Below, piece after piece: positions 55,220 through 64,000 of a stretch of 64,000 nucleotides of DNA. The notes beneath the pieces are model-generated. The model was not told the DNA's origin. It saw only the letters and a list, made by a program, of their open reading frames with translations, and did no database searches. Within the stretch, counting starts at the first letter, position 1; each line of letters starts with the position of its first letter. This stretch comes from Clostridia bacterium (GTDB lineage: Bacteria > Bacillota > Clostridia > Saccharofermentanales > Saccharofermentanaceae). The DNA is taken from NCBI GenBank assembly GCA_024403775.1, contig JAKSRE010000005.1, positions 32,828 through 96,827 of the forward strand. Reading direction: 5' to 3'. Both the position numbers and the translations under genes were made by a program.

Positions 55220-56335
55220 ATGGAAAAAATCGATTATCTTTCAGCATCAAATCCAGAAAAATACCAGGGTAAGTCTTTTTGTTATACACTTCAGGGACCA
55301 GATAATGCTTATGCCAAGATTATCAACTATGGTGCAGTAATTGCAGAACTCTGGGTACCAGACAAGAATGGCGTTCTTGGAGATGTAATGCTCGGCTTAA
55401 AGGGCCTTGATGAATATATGGCTAATGGTGCTAACCATGGTGCTGTAGTAGGAAGATCAGCAAATAGAATTGCAGGAGCTTCTTATGTAATTAATGGTGT
55501 TAAGTATGAAGCACCAATGAATGATGGTCCTAATAATCTTCACGGTGGTCCAGGATGTCTTCAGGATGTTCTTTGGGATGCAGAAGCTATCTCTAAGGAA
55601 GAGGCTGAGGCTCTTATCAAGGCATCAGCTATTGAAGGTGTACCAGAAGTATATGGCGAGAGCCTTCTTTTAAGCACAGTATCACCAGATGGCTGCTGTG
55701 GTTTCCCAGGAAATGTAGATACAAAGGTTCTTTATGCTTGGCTTACAGACTGCACACTTATTATGCTTTATATTGCTAAGACTGATAAGGATACAATCTT
55801 TGCTCCAACAAATCATGCATACTTTAATATTGCTGGTCACGATGCAGGAAGAATTGATGAGCAGATCCTCTATGTAAATAGTGATAAGATTACAACAAAG
55901 GATCCATATAATACTCCAAATGGTGAATATATTAATGTTGAGGGTACATGTTTTGACTTCAGAACACCAGCTCCAGTTAAAAAGTGTATGGTAGCTGATC
56001 ACCCACAGAATAATACTTCAAAGGGATTGGATCAGAACTTCTGCCTTAATATTAAGGATGGCAATACATTTAATAATGTGGCATATGTATGTGATGAGAA
56101 GACAGGCCGTAAGATGGAAGTATTCACAGATCTTCCAGGTATGCAGATTTACTGTGGTAATAACCTTGGTGGAACAAATGACCAGAAGGGCGATATTCCT
56201 TATGAGGCTTATTACGCAATCTGTCTTGAGACACAGCTTTATCCAAATGCTATTAATATCCCAGAGTTTGACTCTCCAATCCTTAAGGTAGGAGAGACAA
56301 AGTATCATATTACTGGATATAGATTTAGTAAGTAA
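55220..56335 (+). CDS. galM: Aldose 1-epimerase (galactose mutarotase)
   Basis: A 371-residue beta-sandwich enzyme. Active-site motifs are GRSANRIAGASY, LHGGPGCLQDVLWD, NHAYFNIAG (catalytic His) and YAICLETQLYPNAIN (catalytic Glu). GGAGG precedes the ATG. The insertion around SAIEGVPEVYGESLLL is near a place where family members normally have a short loop. Metabolic context: hexose use. Confidence 0.92.
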   Translation: MEKIDYLSASNPEKYQGKSFCYTLQGPDNAYAKIINYGAVIAELWVPDKNGVLGDVMLGLKGLDEYMANGANHGAVVGRSANRIAGASYVINGVKYEAPMNDGPNNLHGGPGCLQDVLWDAEAISKEEAEALIKASAIEGVPEVYGESLLLSTVSPDGCCGFPGNVDTKVLYAWLTDCTLIMLYIAKTDKDTIFAPTNHAYFNIAGHDAGRIDEQILYVNSDKITTKDPYNTPNGEYINVEGTCFDFRTPAPVKKCMVADHPQNNTSKGLDQNFCLNIKDGNTFNNVAYVCDEKTGRKMEVFTDLPGMQIYCGNNLGGTNDQKGDIPYEAYYAICLETQLYPNAINIPEFDSPILKVGETKYHITGYRFSK

Positions 56336-56366
56336 TAGCTACTGATTTGTTATTAGTAAAATAGTT

Positions 56367-56402
56367 AGAAGCTGCCTTTGCCATAAGGCAGCTTCTTTTT
56401 TA
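56367..56402 (+). terminator. Intrinsic terminator after galM
   Basis: 12-bp stem AGAAGCTGCCTT/AAGGCAGCTTCT with a 6-base loop, followed by TTTTT. Confidence 0.88.
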
Positions 56403-56507
56403 CTATCTTTTACTTAACTTTATCACCTGTGAATCTTGAATTCATCTTATTGAGTTATTTTATGTTTATTCCTATACTTAATTTAAAGACGGTTTGAGGG
56501 TATGGGA

Positions 56508-57896
56508 ATGAATAATAAGAAGATTTTATTAGTAGTATCAGCTTGTGCGTTATTACTTTCGAGCATTAATTTGACTGGCTGTACTCAAAATAAGATTACA
56601 GATGAGAATACTTATGTTTCTGAGACAACTACCTTGGTAGAGACTATAACTGAAACAGAACCAACTTCTCTTGAGGAATATAATCCAGGAGAAGAAGGCT
56701 ATTTTAGTCTTATGGATGAAGGTATAGTGACGCCTGTTCGTAAGCAGGTTTTTGGTACATGCTGGCTACATGCTGGGTTATCCTCTTTGGAATCTAATTA
56801 TTTACTTTTGAATTCGACTGAACTTGATATAACATACAATGATGTAAATGACACAGCGCTTCTTGATGCTATATTATCACCAGAAAAGGTAGTAGGCGGC
56901 TACTATTTTGGTGATAGTGTTACTTCTAATAAAAGTGCAGGAGGATCCTGTCCATATATAATTAGTTCTATGTCAAATGGATATATGGATTATATTTTGA
57001 CTGACGCATATTTTGTAAGCTCAAATATACAGGCAATATTTGATGTAAGTGAATATCCTTCTCCTTCTGAACCACTTAATGTAAGACCTGAAAGTCAGAA
57101 TTACAGTAGGGAAGATATTAAGTATATTATTCAGAATTATGGTGCATTTACGTGTGGTATACATTACTCAAGTGTTGGTAGATATCATGGCTTTTACGCC
57201 TGGAATGATCCTGATTCTACTGAGATAAATCATGCAGTTACAATTGTTGGCTGGGACGATACCTTCCCAAAAGAAATATTTGGTGTAGAAGCTACACAGG
57301 ATGGTGCATGGCTCATACTTAATTCTTTTGGAGAAAACTTTGGAGACAAAGGATATTTCTGGTTATCTTACGACACTATAATTGATCCAGAATGTACATT
57401 CAGTGTATCATCTGACTATGAGCATGTTCTCTCATATGATGCTGGCTTTGAAGAAGTTATATCTACTGGAAATCCAATTACTACTGCTAACAGATTTCAT
57501 GAAGAGGGATTATTAAGAGCTATAGGCACTTATTTTATAAATTTTGATGAGACCATAACAATTACTATCTATAATGAGGACTTTACTGATGTTATTTATA
57601 CACAGGAAGCTACTTCTAGATTTCCTGGATATCATGTTATAGATTTTGATTCTCCTATAGAGGTTACAGACTATAATGTTGCTATTACTTATCAGGAAAT
57701 GGCACCAGTAGAAGGGGATACCTGGGAAAGTGATAATGAAATAGGGGATAAGCTTCACTACTATGCCTTTTCTAATGAGAATGAGTCTTTTGTTCTTATA
57801 GATGATGAGTGGTATGACTTGTCTTTAGACAGTACCAGAGAGTTATTAGGAATAGATTATGTGACTAATAACTGTTGTATTAAGGCAGTTTACTAA
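56508..57896 (+). CDS. Papain-like (C1A) cysteine peptidase lipoprotein
   Basis: A 462-residue exported protein with a lipobox NLTGC (Cys25). The C1A triad is complete: nucleophile Cys85 in VRKQVFGTCWLHAG, His242 in NHAVTIVGWDD and Asn in ILNSFGENFGDKGYFWLSYD (near 272). No proregion is apparent beyond a Glu/Thr-rich spacer (residues 30-66). A beta-rich C-terminal domain (about 300-462) follows the peptidase. ATG 56508 fits the GAGGG site better than the ATG at 56502. Likely a surface protease. Confidence 0.88.
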   Translation: MNNKKILLVVSACALLLSSINLTGCTQNKITDENTYVSETTTLVETITETEPTSLEEYNPGEEGYFSLMDEGIVTPVRKQVFGTCWLHAGLSSLESNYLLLNSTELDITYNDVNDTALLDAILSPEKVVGGYYFGDSVTSNKSAGGSCPYIISSMSNGYMDYILTDAYFVSSNIQAIFDVSEYPSPSEPLNVRPESQNYSREDIKYIIQNYGAFTCGIHYSSVGRYHGFYAWNDPDSTEINHAVTIVGWDDTFPKEIFGVEATQDGAWLILNSFGENFGDKGYFWLSYDTIIDPECTFSVSSDYEHVLSYDAGFEEVISTGNPITTANRFHEEGLLRAIGTYFINFDETITITIYNEDFTDVIYTQEATSRFPGYHVIDFDSPIEVTDYNVAITYQEMAPVEGDTWESDNEIGDKLHYYAFSNENESFVLIDDEWYDLSLDSTRELLGIDYVTNNCCIKAVY

Positions 57897-57948
57897 GAAT
57901 AGAGATTTCTTATTAATCATTCTCTTATTACTAATAAAACAGACATAT

Positions 57949-57990
57949 AAAAAGCCTGCTTCAGATTAATAAATGAAGCAGGCTTTATAA
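57949..57990. terminator. Bidirectional terminator between peptidase and glnS
   Basis: 13-bp stem AAAGCCTGCTTCA/TGAAGCAGGCTTT with a 10-base loop; the minus strand continues with TTTATATG. Confidence 0.75.
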
Positions 57991-58010
57991 TTCAACTTAT
58001 ATCTTAATCA

Positions 58011-59675
58011 TTAAGTACCAGGCTTATAACTGTCCTTAAGTGATACAGCCTTGTTAAATACAAGGTGACCAGGCTTAGAATCCTTGTTATCAGCACAGAA
58101 GTAACCAAGTCTTAAGAACTGGAATCTGTCAGCTGGCTGTGTGTTAGCAAGAGAAGCCTCAAGCTTAGCACCAGTAATAACCTTAAGTGAATCTGGATTT
58201 AAGAAATCAAGGTAATTACAGTCAGCAAGATCAGGTGATTCAACAGTGAAGAGTCTGTCATAGAGACGAACCTCAGCATCAACTGCTGTCTTAGCATCTA
58301 CCCAGTGAATTGTTGACTTAATCTTACGTCCGTCAGCAGTGTTACCACCACGGCTAGCCTCATCAAATGTAGCATGAACAGTAATAACGTTACCATTCTC
58401 ATCCTTATCGCAGCCTACGCACTTAATAACATATGCTGACTTAAGACGAACTTCGTTACCAGGGAAGAGACGGAAATACTTTTTCTCAGGTACTTCCATG
58501 AAGTCTTCTCTCTCAATCCAAAGCTCTCTTGAGAAAGACATCTCTCTTGTTCCGTCTTCTGGCTTTTCTGGATTGTTCTCTGTAACGAATACTTCAGACT
58601 GATCCTCAGGATAGTTATCAAGAATAAGCTTAACTGGATCAACAACAGCCATAGCACGCTTAGCATTCTTATTCAAATCCTCACGAAGACAGTATTCAAG
58701 GAATGCGTAATCAACAACAGAATTAACCTTAGAGATACCATTACGCTCATGGAAAGCTCTGATTGACTCTGGTGTAAAACCTCTACGACGGAGACCGCAA
58801 AGAGTAGGCATACGTGGATCATCCCAGCCAGATACGAGATTATTCTCAACCAAGTTACGAAGCTTTCTCTTACTTAATACTGTATGTGTAATACCAAGAC
58901 GAGCGAACTCAATCTGACGTGGCTTACAAGGAACAGATACGTTATTTACTACCCAGTCATAAAGAGGTCTGTGTGCCTCGAACTCAAGTGAACACATAGA
59001 ATGTGTGATTCCTTCAAGAGCATCCTCGATAGGATGAGCAAAGTCGTACATAGGGTAGATGCACCACTTATCACCAGTTCTGTGGTGTGGAATACGGTTA
59101 ATTCGATAGATAACTGGATCTCTCATATTGAAGTTACCAGAAGCAAGATCAATCTTTGCTCTTAAAGTCATCTTACCATCTTCGAACTCACCATTTCTCA
59201 TACGCTCAAACAAATCAAGGCTTTCCTCGATAGGTCTGTCACGGAATGGGCTTACTGCAGGAGTCTTAGTGTCACCGCGGTTAGCACTCATCTCTTCAGC
59301 TGTAAGTTCACAAACATAAGCTAAGCCCTTCTTAATGAGCTCAACTGCGAATTCATACATCTGGTCAAAATACTCAGAAGCATAGAAGAATCTGTCATCC
59401 CAGTCGTGTCCGAGCCAGTGAATATCTTCCTTAATTGCTTCAACGTACTCTACATCTTCCTTAGTAGGGTTAGTATCATCCATTCTGAGGTTACAAAGAC
59501 CACCGTAAAGTTCAGCCATACCAAAGTCAATCTCTAATGCCTTTGCGTGACCGATATGAAGGTAGCCGTTTGGCTCAGGTGGGAAACGGGTATGTACAGT
59601 CTTACCGTAACATCTACCGCCTTCTTTTAATTCTTCATCAAAAACCTCATGTATAAAGCTTTTACCGTCAGCCAT
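58011..59675 (-). CDS. glnS: Glutaminyl-tRNA synthetase
   Basis: A 554-residue class I synthetase, the same length as the proteobacterial enzyme. HIGH motif PPEPNGYLHIGHAKA, the GMAELYGGLCNLRMDDTNP segment and KMSKS-like VLSKRKL are present. The C-terminal half has the two anticodon-binding beta barrels (GNEVRLKSAYVIKCVGCDKD, then VDAKTAVDAEVRLYDRLF). GGAGT precedes the ATG. It starts three bases after gltX, so both are in one operon. Most Bacillota lack this enzyme. Confidence 0.95.
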   Translation of the reverse strand: MADGKSFIHEVFDEELKEGGRCYGKTVHTRFPPEPNGYLHIGHAKALEIDFGMAELYGGLCNLRMDDTNPTKEDVEYVEAIKEDIHWLGHDWDDRFFYASEYFDQMYEFAVELIKKGLAYVCELTAEEMSANRGDTKTPAVSPFRDRPIEESLDLFERMRNGEFEDGKMTLRAKIDLASGNFNMRDPVIYRINRIPHHRTGDKWCIYPMYDFAHPIEDALEGITHSMCSLEFEAHRPLYDWVVNNVSVPCKPRQIEFARLGITHTVLSKRKLRNLVENNLVSGWDDPRMPTLCGLRRRGFTPESIRAFHERNGISKVNSVVDYAFLEYCLREDLNKNAKRAMAVVDPVKLILDNYPEDQSEVFVTENNPEKPEDGTREMSFSRELWIEREDFMEVPEKKYFRLFPGNEVRLKSAYVIKCVGCDKDENGNVITVHATFDEASRGGNTADGRKIKSTIHWVDAKTAVDAEVRLYDRLFTVESPDLADCNYLDFLNPDSLKVITGAKLEASLANTQPADRFQFLRLGYFCADNKDSKPGHLVFNKAVSLKDSYKPGT

Positions 59676-59678
59676 ATA

Positions 59679-61133
59679 TTACTCCTTTGTAAGTCTGTCA
59701 AGACTTGTTTTTAATCTCTTAAGTGATTCTTCCTTACCAAGAAGGATAAGAACCTCTGCACATCCACCAGGTGTTACTGCAACACCAGCGGCACCAATTC
59801 TTACTGGCCACATAACAACAGAATTTTTGATTTCCTTTTCTGTAGCATAACCAGTGAGAAGATTAGAAATAGCTTCAGAATTCCAGTCAAGAGCTTCTAA
59901 TGCAGGAATCATATCAGTAAGAGCTGCAATTGAAGTCTCCTTATTGGATTTACTCTTCTTATGCTCGAAAAGTGATAAGTCAAAATCTGAAAATTCCTTA
60001 AGGAATGTGAGCTTCTCAGCAATCTGAGTGAAACGTGTGATACGTGGTTGTAAAATCTCAGATAATAACTGGTATTTGTCTTCTGTAAGACCATACTGGT
60101 CGTAGTATGGCTTAGCATAGTTTGTGAAACTCTCAAAATCCATTGCCTTTATATATTCAGCATTAACCCACTCGAGCTTATTGTAGTCAAATACACTAGG
60201 TGACTTTGAAATGCCATTAATATCAAAGTTAGCGATAAGCTCTTCCATAGAGAAAATTTCCTGATTAGTAGTAGGAGCCCATCCAAGAAGTGCGATGTAG
60301 TTAATAATTGCTTCTGGGAGATAACCCTCATTAATAAGATCCATGAAGCCTGTTGAGCCATGTCTCTTTGAGAGCTTTGAGATAACTTCATTTCCATCTT
60401 CGTCTACTGACTTACCCATAATAAGTGGGAGATGAATATATGTTGGAATATCCCAGCCAAAAGCATCATATAAAGCATTATATTTAGGTGTTGAAGAAAG
60501 ATACTCACTTCCTCTTACAACATGAGTGATGCCCATTGTATGGTCATCAATAACATTAGCAAAATTATAAGTAGGGAAGCTGTCTGCCTTGATAAGTACC
60601 TGATCATCAAGTTCCTCATTTGAGATTGTAATATCACCATAAACGCAGTCATGATATGTTGTCTCACCAGTTAGTGGGAGTTTTTGTCTGATTACATAAG
60701 GTGTATTGCTATCTAATAACTTCTGAATCTCGTCAGCTGATAAATCACGGCAGTGTCTGTCGTAACCAATAACGCCATCTTCGTGGAGCTTCTCAAGTCT
60801 CTCTTTTGTACAGAAACAGTAGTATGCTTTGCCTTCCTTAACAAGCTGTTCAGCATATGGTTTATAAAGTCCAACACGTTCACTTTGGACATATGGACCA
60901 AAATCACCGCCGATATCTGGTCCTTCATCATGTGTCAAACCAGCAATCTTAAGTGTGTTATAAATTACATCAGTGGCGCCCTCAACGTAACGCTCTTGAT
61001 CTGTATCCTCAATTCTTAATACAAAATCTCCGCCACCATGCTTTGCTGTAAGAAATTCATACAAAGCTGTACGCAGATTACCAACGTGCATAAAACCTGT
61101 TGGAGAAGGTGCAAAACGAGTTCTGATCTTCAT
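59679..61133 (-). CDS. gltX: Glutamyl-tRNA synthetase
   Basis: A 484-residue class I synthetase of normal length. HIGH motif APSPTGFMHVGNLRTALYEF, IEDTDQERYVEGA and KMSKS-like KLSKRHGSTGF are intact. The C-terminal region ends at the LDRLTKE helix. AAGGAAGTA precedes the ATG (10 bases). It is first in a two-gene operon with glnS. Because GlnRS is present, this enzyme is expected to be discriminating, charging only tRNA-Glu. Confidence 0.95.
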   Translation of the reverse strand: MKIRTRFAPSPTGFMHVGNLRTALYEFLTAKHGGGDFVLRIEDTDQERYVEGATDVIYNTLKIAGLTHDEGPDIGGDFGPYVQSERVGLYKPYAEQLVKEGKAYYCFCTKERLEKLHEDGVIGYDRHCRDLSADEIQKLLDSNTPYVIRQKLPLTGETTYHDCVYGDITISNEELDDQVLIKADSFPTYNFANVIDDHTMGITHVVRGSEYLSSTPKYNALYDAFGWDIPTYIHLPLIMGKSVDEDGNEVISKLSKRHGSTGFMDLINEGYLPEAIINYIALLGWAPTTNQEIFSMEELIANFDINGISKSPSVFDYNKLEWVNAEYIKAMDFESFTNYAKPYYDQYGLTEDKYQLLSEILQPRITRFTQIAEKLTFLKEFSDFDLSLFEHKKSKSNKETSIAALTDMIPALEALDWNSEAISNLLTGYATEKEIKNSVVMWPVRIGAAGVAVTPGGCAEVLILLGKEESLKRLKTSLDRLTKE

Positions 61134-61282
61134 AAAATACTTCCTTTATTAATAATATAATTATATAACCTAGGTATTTTAACACACTTTGGAATAATAT
61201 GTGCATGAATATATTTGTTTGTTATATATTTAATTAAATGTTATCATTAACCTAAATTCATAATCATTATGGAGTTGATAAA

Positions 61283-62326
61283 ATGGACAGACTTCTTATA
61301 AATAGGGATTTTGATGCTTTCTGTGGTACTGGTATTGCTTTTGATTATGCTTATGAGTATATCGAAGAGAATAAGACCAAGGATAAGGTTAAGATTGCCA
61401 TCATATCAGACAGAGAAGTAAGCGGTTATTACTATAACCGTTTTGTTCAGCAATTTCTTGAGAATGATGTTGAGCCGGTGTTTATATCTGTAGATAGTAC
61501 AGATAAGGAGAAAAGCCTTATTAGTGTCGACAGATTAATCAAGCATCTTAATGATTTTGGTTTTGGATCTGATGACTGGTTCATTGCATTAGGCGGTGGT
61601 GGAGTTTTGGACATTGTCACTTTCGCTGCGAGAATAATTGAATTTGATATAAAGCTTATGCTGGTTCCTACTACGCTTAATGGTATGGAGGAAGGTGCAT
61701 TAAGTGATTATTGTTACCTTAATTCAATGGGAAATAAGAATCATCTGGCTTTGCCTAGCTATGCGGATGCTCTTATTGTTGATCCGTCTTTTCTTGAGAC
61801 TGTTCCAGTTAAACTTAGAAGTAATGGTTATGCGCCAATAATAAGACTTGCCGTTTTATTTGATGGTTCTCTTCTGAATGATCTTAAAAAGCCAAATAAT
61901 CTTCGTGAGTTTTTAAATAAGTGCTACAATATTAGAAGTGAAGTGGAGAAGGTAAATCCTTTCCTTCTTACTATGGGTAATGAGCTTGCTGAGGCAGTAG
62001 AGTCTTATTTCAGATTTTTGAATTATACTGAAGGTGAGATTCTTGCTTTAAGTATTCTTGCTACAGTTGATGATAAAAGAAGAGAGGTCCTTAAGGTTTT
62101 CTATAAAAATCTTGGTCTTCCTACAGTTCTTGAAGGTGCTAATTCGAAGCTTATTCTTAAGATGGTTAGCGATAAATTTGATAAGAACAACAATGAATTT
62201 GTATCAGTTGTTGATTTATATAACGGCAAATGGACCGTGCGCAAGCTTAACAGGGAAGGTTTACTTAAGCTTTGTGAGCAAAGAATAAAGAATATAAGTG
62301 TGAGAGACGATAATGAAAGTAACTGA
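61283..62326 (+). CDS. 3-dehydroquinate synthase-like protein lacking metal ligands
   Basis: A 347-residue protein with the DHQ synthase/iron-ADH-like fold. The NAD-binding WFIALGGGGVLDIVTFAA and LVPTTLNGM segments and LRSNGYAPIIRLAVLFDG match AroB. The three zinc ligands of AroB appear lost: Glu is Pro185 in GYAPII, the GHT His is Asn233 in TMGNELAEAVE and the HGE His is Thr249 in NYTEGEILAL. It is therefore unlikely to be a normal dehydroquinate synthase. GGAG precedes the ATG. It overlaps the M28 gene by 14 bases. Confidence 0.7.
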   Translation: MDRLLINRDFDAFCGTGIAFDYAYEYIEENKTKDKVKIAIISDREVSGYYYNRFVQQFLENDVEPVFISVDSTDKEKSLISVDRLIKHLNDFGFGSDDWFIALGGGGVLDIVTFAARIIEFDIKLMLVPTTLNGMEEGALSDYCYLNSMGNKNHLALPSYADALIVDPSFLETVPVKLRSNGYAPIIRLAVLFDGSLLNDLKKPNNLREFLNKCYNIRSEVEKVNPFLLTMGNELAEAVESYFRFLNYTEGEILALSILATVDDKRREVLKVFYKNLGLPTVLEGANSKLILKMVSDKFDKNNNEFVSVVDLYNGKWTVRKLNREGLLKLCEQRIKNISVRDDNESN

Positions 62327-63548
62327 TTATAAAAGTACATATAAAGCAAAGCTTACCTCTCTTATTTTGATGTTAAGCCTGCTTTTATCAGTTTTTTGTT
62401 CCTGTGGTGATGATGAGACTGAGAAGGTTCTTCCAGCTGATTTTGGAACATATGGTGCTGATTTTGCACGCTTAATTGCTGATAAGCACTCATACAGAGG
62501 CGCTTATTCCACAGACGAAGCTGCAACTGGAATAATGATTAAAGACGAGTTTGAGGCTTTGGGATATACTGTAACTTCTCAGGTTTTCTCTGGCAGTTCA
62601 GGCCAGCCTTCATATAATTACTATGTAAAGATTGAGGGCAAGGGATTTAAAGACGTTGATTCAAAGGGCGTAGCTACTGATGTTCGAAGAAGCGTTATTG
62701 TTGGAGCTCATTATGACACGGCTTTTTCAAGTGGTGACAAAGATGATTCCTATTCTTTTGATGGTATTTCTGATAATGCCTCTGGAATTGGATGCCTTAT
62801 GACAGTTGCGAAGAATATCAAAGATTACGATTTGGACTTTGATGTTTACCTTGTAGCTTTTGGTGCCGAAAGTGATAATCAGGCAGGTTCTAGATTTTTT
62901 TATTCTCAGCTTACAAGTGATATAAGAAATTCGATTGAAGTAATGTTTTGTATTGACAGCATTTATGCTGGTGACAAGGTATATGCTTCATCTGGTTTTA
63001 ATTCACTTGATTTATCACAGAAGTATTCAATGAGACGTAAACTCTATCAGGCATATGATGTTGCCTATGATTATATGCTTGGTTCAATTAACGGATTTTA
63101 TCTTTACTATAATGAGTGTGGAATAATTACTGATCTTAATGGTGATGGAGTAGACGATGTTTATCGTGAAGTTACTACTGTTAAGTCAGATTACGTTGTT
63201 TTTGATGAGGCTAATATTCCTGTTGTTTTCTTTGACAGTGGTGATTATTTCTTCCAGGATATGGATGATTTTAAAGAGACCAAGAACCTCCATTTGCAGG
63301 AATTTGATGGAAAGATTTCCAAAACTTATCTTGATTCTTCTGAGATTCTTGATGACGTACTAAATAAAAATGATGTTGACAGACTTGAGTTAAGAATAAA
63401 TAACGTGGCCTTTGTAATCATGGAAACTATTATGAAGGGATCTGACCACGCTCTGACACTTACTGAATATCAGGAACTTCTTAAAACACCAACAGAGGAA
63501 GTCACCAGTACTGAAGTTAGTACATCTTCAACGTCATTAGCAGGCTGA
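62313..63548 (+). CDS. M28-family metallopeptidase lipoprotein
   Basis: A 411-residue exported protein with a hydrophobic signal (LILMLSLLLSVFCSC) and probable lipobox Cys31. The M28 zinc motifs are VGAHYDTAFSSG, DNASGIGCL, FGAESDNQAGS and FCIDSIYAG. The second Glu of the usual EE pair is Ser. The C-terminus ends in a Thr/Ser-rich tail (TPTEEVTSTEVSTSSTS). The ATG at 62313 lies 14 bases inside the upstream gene, so translation is coupled. Likely an aminopeptidase-like cell-surface enzyme. Confidence 0.82.
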   Translation: MKVTDYKSTYKAKLTSLILMLSLLLSVFCSCGDDETEKVLPADFGTYGADFARLIADKHSYRGAYSTDEAATGIMIKDEFEALGYTVTSQVFSGSSGQPSYNYYVKIEGKGFKDVDSKGVATDVRRSVIVGAHYDTAFSSGDKDDSYSFDGISDNASGIGCLMTVAKNIKDYDLDFDVYLVAFGAESDNQAGSRFFYSQLTSDIRNSIEVMFCIDSIYAGDKVYASSGFNSLDLSQKYSMRRKLYQAYDVAYDYMLGSINGFYLYYNECGIITDLNGDGVDDVYREVTTVKSDYVVFDEANIPVVFFDSGDYFFQDMDDFKETKNLHLQEFDGKISKTYLDSSEILDDVLNKNDVDRLELRINNVAFVIMETIMKGSDHALTLTEYQELLKTPTEEVTSTEVSTSSTSLAG

Positions 63549-63666
63549 TTATTGCTTACATTTACGGATTAACCTTCTATAATTTGCACTTTTGTGAGTG
63601 TTTGTTCTTATCATTTATGAGTATACTTTGTGATGAAAAGTTGTTTAGGTAGAGGGGGGAGATAAG

Positions 63667-63903
63667 ATGACAATTCTATTAGGTATTTTTATTATTATTG
63701 CTTTAATGCTTCTTGTTTTAAAAGTTACCTGGTTTATCATTAAATTAACAGGTAGACTTTTGGGATTTGTTCTCGGCCTTATTGGCTTCTCACTTATTGG
63801 TGTTTTTGCAATTGTAGTTGTTGGACTTGCAATCTTTGCTTTTCCAATAATTCTGGTTCTTGGAATTATTGGTTTGATTGGATTAGTTGCAAAAGCTCTC
63901 TGA
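63667..63903 (+). CDS. Small hydrophobic membrane protein
   Basis: A 78-residue, almost entirely hydrophobic protein with about three TM segments (ILLGIFIIIALMLLVLKV, LLGFVLGLIGFSLIG and VVVGLAIFAFPIILVLG). A strong AGAGGGGGGAG site precedes the ATG. Similar to small Lachnospiraceae hydrophobic proteins of unknown function. It stands alone; the last 97 bases of the window hold nothing recognisable. Confidence 0.55.
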   Translation: MTILLGIFIIIALMLLVLKVTWFIIKLTGRLLGFVLGLIGFSLIGVFAIVVVGLAIFAFPIILVLGIIGLIGLVAKAL

Positions 63904-64000
63904 TTTAATCAGTAGATTAGAAATTAAAAGCGGCTGTATCGGATTTTTAAACTGGTCCCTATAAATCGGACAGTATAAAAGACAGTGTACAAAATGGTTC

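Overview
The window looks like a piece of a low-GC Gram-positive chromosome from the class Clostridia, most likely family Lachnospiraceae. This is inferred from AT-rich intergenic DNA, strong GGAGG-type ribosome binding sites, Bacillota-type proteins (RecD2, Mini-RNase III, YdiF-like ABC-F, DUF1858, DUF6382-FHA), a Flp1-type pilin and a glutaminyl-tRNA synthetase. No transposase, integrase, phage gene or CRISPR array was seen. The genes are mostly core housekeeping genes, with a few unusual features among them.

Layout. 0-5.5 kb: a metallophosphoesterase cut by the window edge, a PC4-like ssDNA-binding protein, a membrane protein, ligA, 5-formyl-THF cyclo-ligase, a Spo0A-C-like protein with no intact receiver domain, and a DUF1858 redox protein. 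5.5-8.6 kb (minus): a two-component pair separated by a terminator. 8.7-11.2 kb: dinB with an SOS-like box and a leaderless-type promoter, then a TIGR01212-type radical SAM protein. 11.2-13.4 kb (minus): cysK and an RlmL-type rRNA methyltransferase. 14-15.7 kb: proA and rpiB. 16-22.5 kb: an F1Fo ATP synthase operon in which the C-terminal domain of the delta subunit is fused to the front of alpha and no separate delta gene exists. 22.5-27.6 kb (minus): a compact five-gene Tad/Flp pilus locus with a TadB-TadC fusion and a 56-residue pilin. 27.8-32.2 kb: metK, recD2, comFC. 32.26-32.41 kb: a structured RNA, probably 6S RNA. 32.4-37.3 kb: cysE, cysS, mrnC, rlmB and a lipoprotein. 37.4-42.4 kb: a tyrosine phosphatase (minus), tRNA-Arg(ACG), trigger factor with a repeated Lys-rich tail, clpX, ROK glucokinase. 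42.6-47.2 kb: valS, a membrane protein, class II aldolase. 47.3-55.1 kb: a PhoU/DUF47-like protein, a tail-anchored protein, an ABC-F protein, and a polyphosphate cluster (ppx-like, ppk1, AIM24) preceded by a PhoP-box-like array. 55.2-63.9 kb: galM, a papain-like lipoprotein, gltX-glnS (minus), a dehydroquinate-synthase-like protein that lacks its metal ligands, an M28 peptidase and a small membrane protein. Bases 63904-64000 show nothing recognisable.

How the parts connect. Polyphosphate synthesis (ppk1), a divergent Ppx/GppA and a PhoU-like protein lie near a candidate phosphate-responsive promoter. TTCGACA motifs, identical to the classical Spo0A box, cluster upstream of the Tad locus/metK and upstream of proA, and the window also encodes a Spo0A-C-like DNA-binding protein. 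This suggests, but does not prove, a Spo0A-type regulon outside sporulation. Sulfur amino-acid genes (cysK, cysE, cysS, metK) are scattered rather than clustered. Start codons were chosen by ribosome binding site and family alignment, so several genes are shorter than their longest reading frame.
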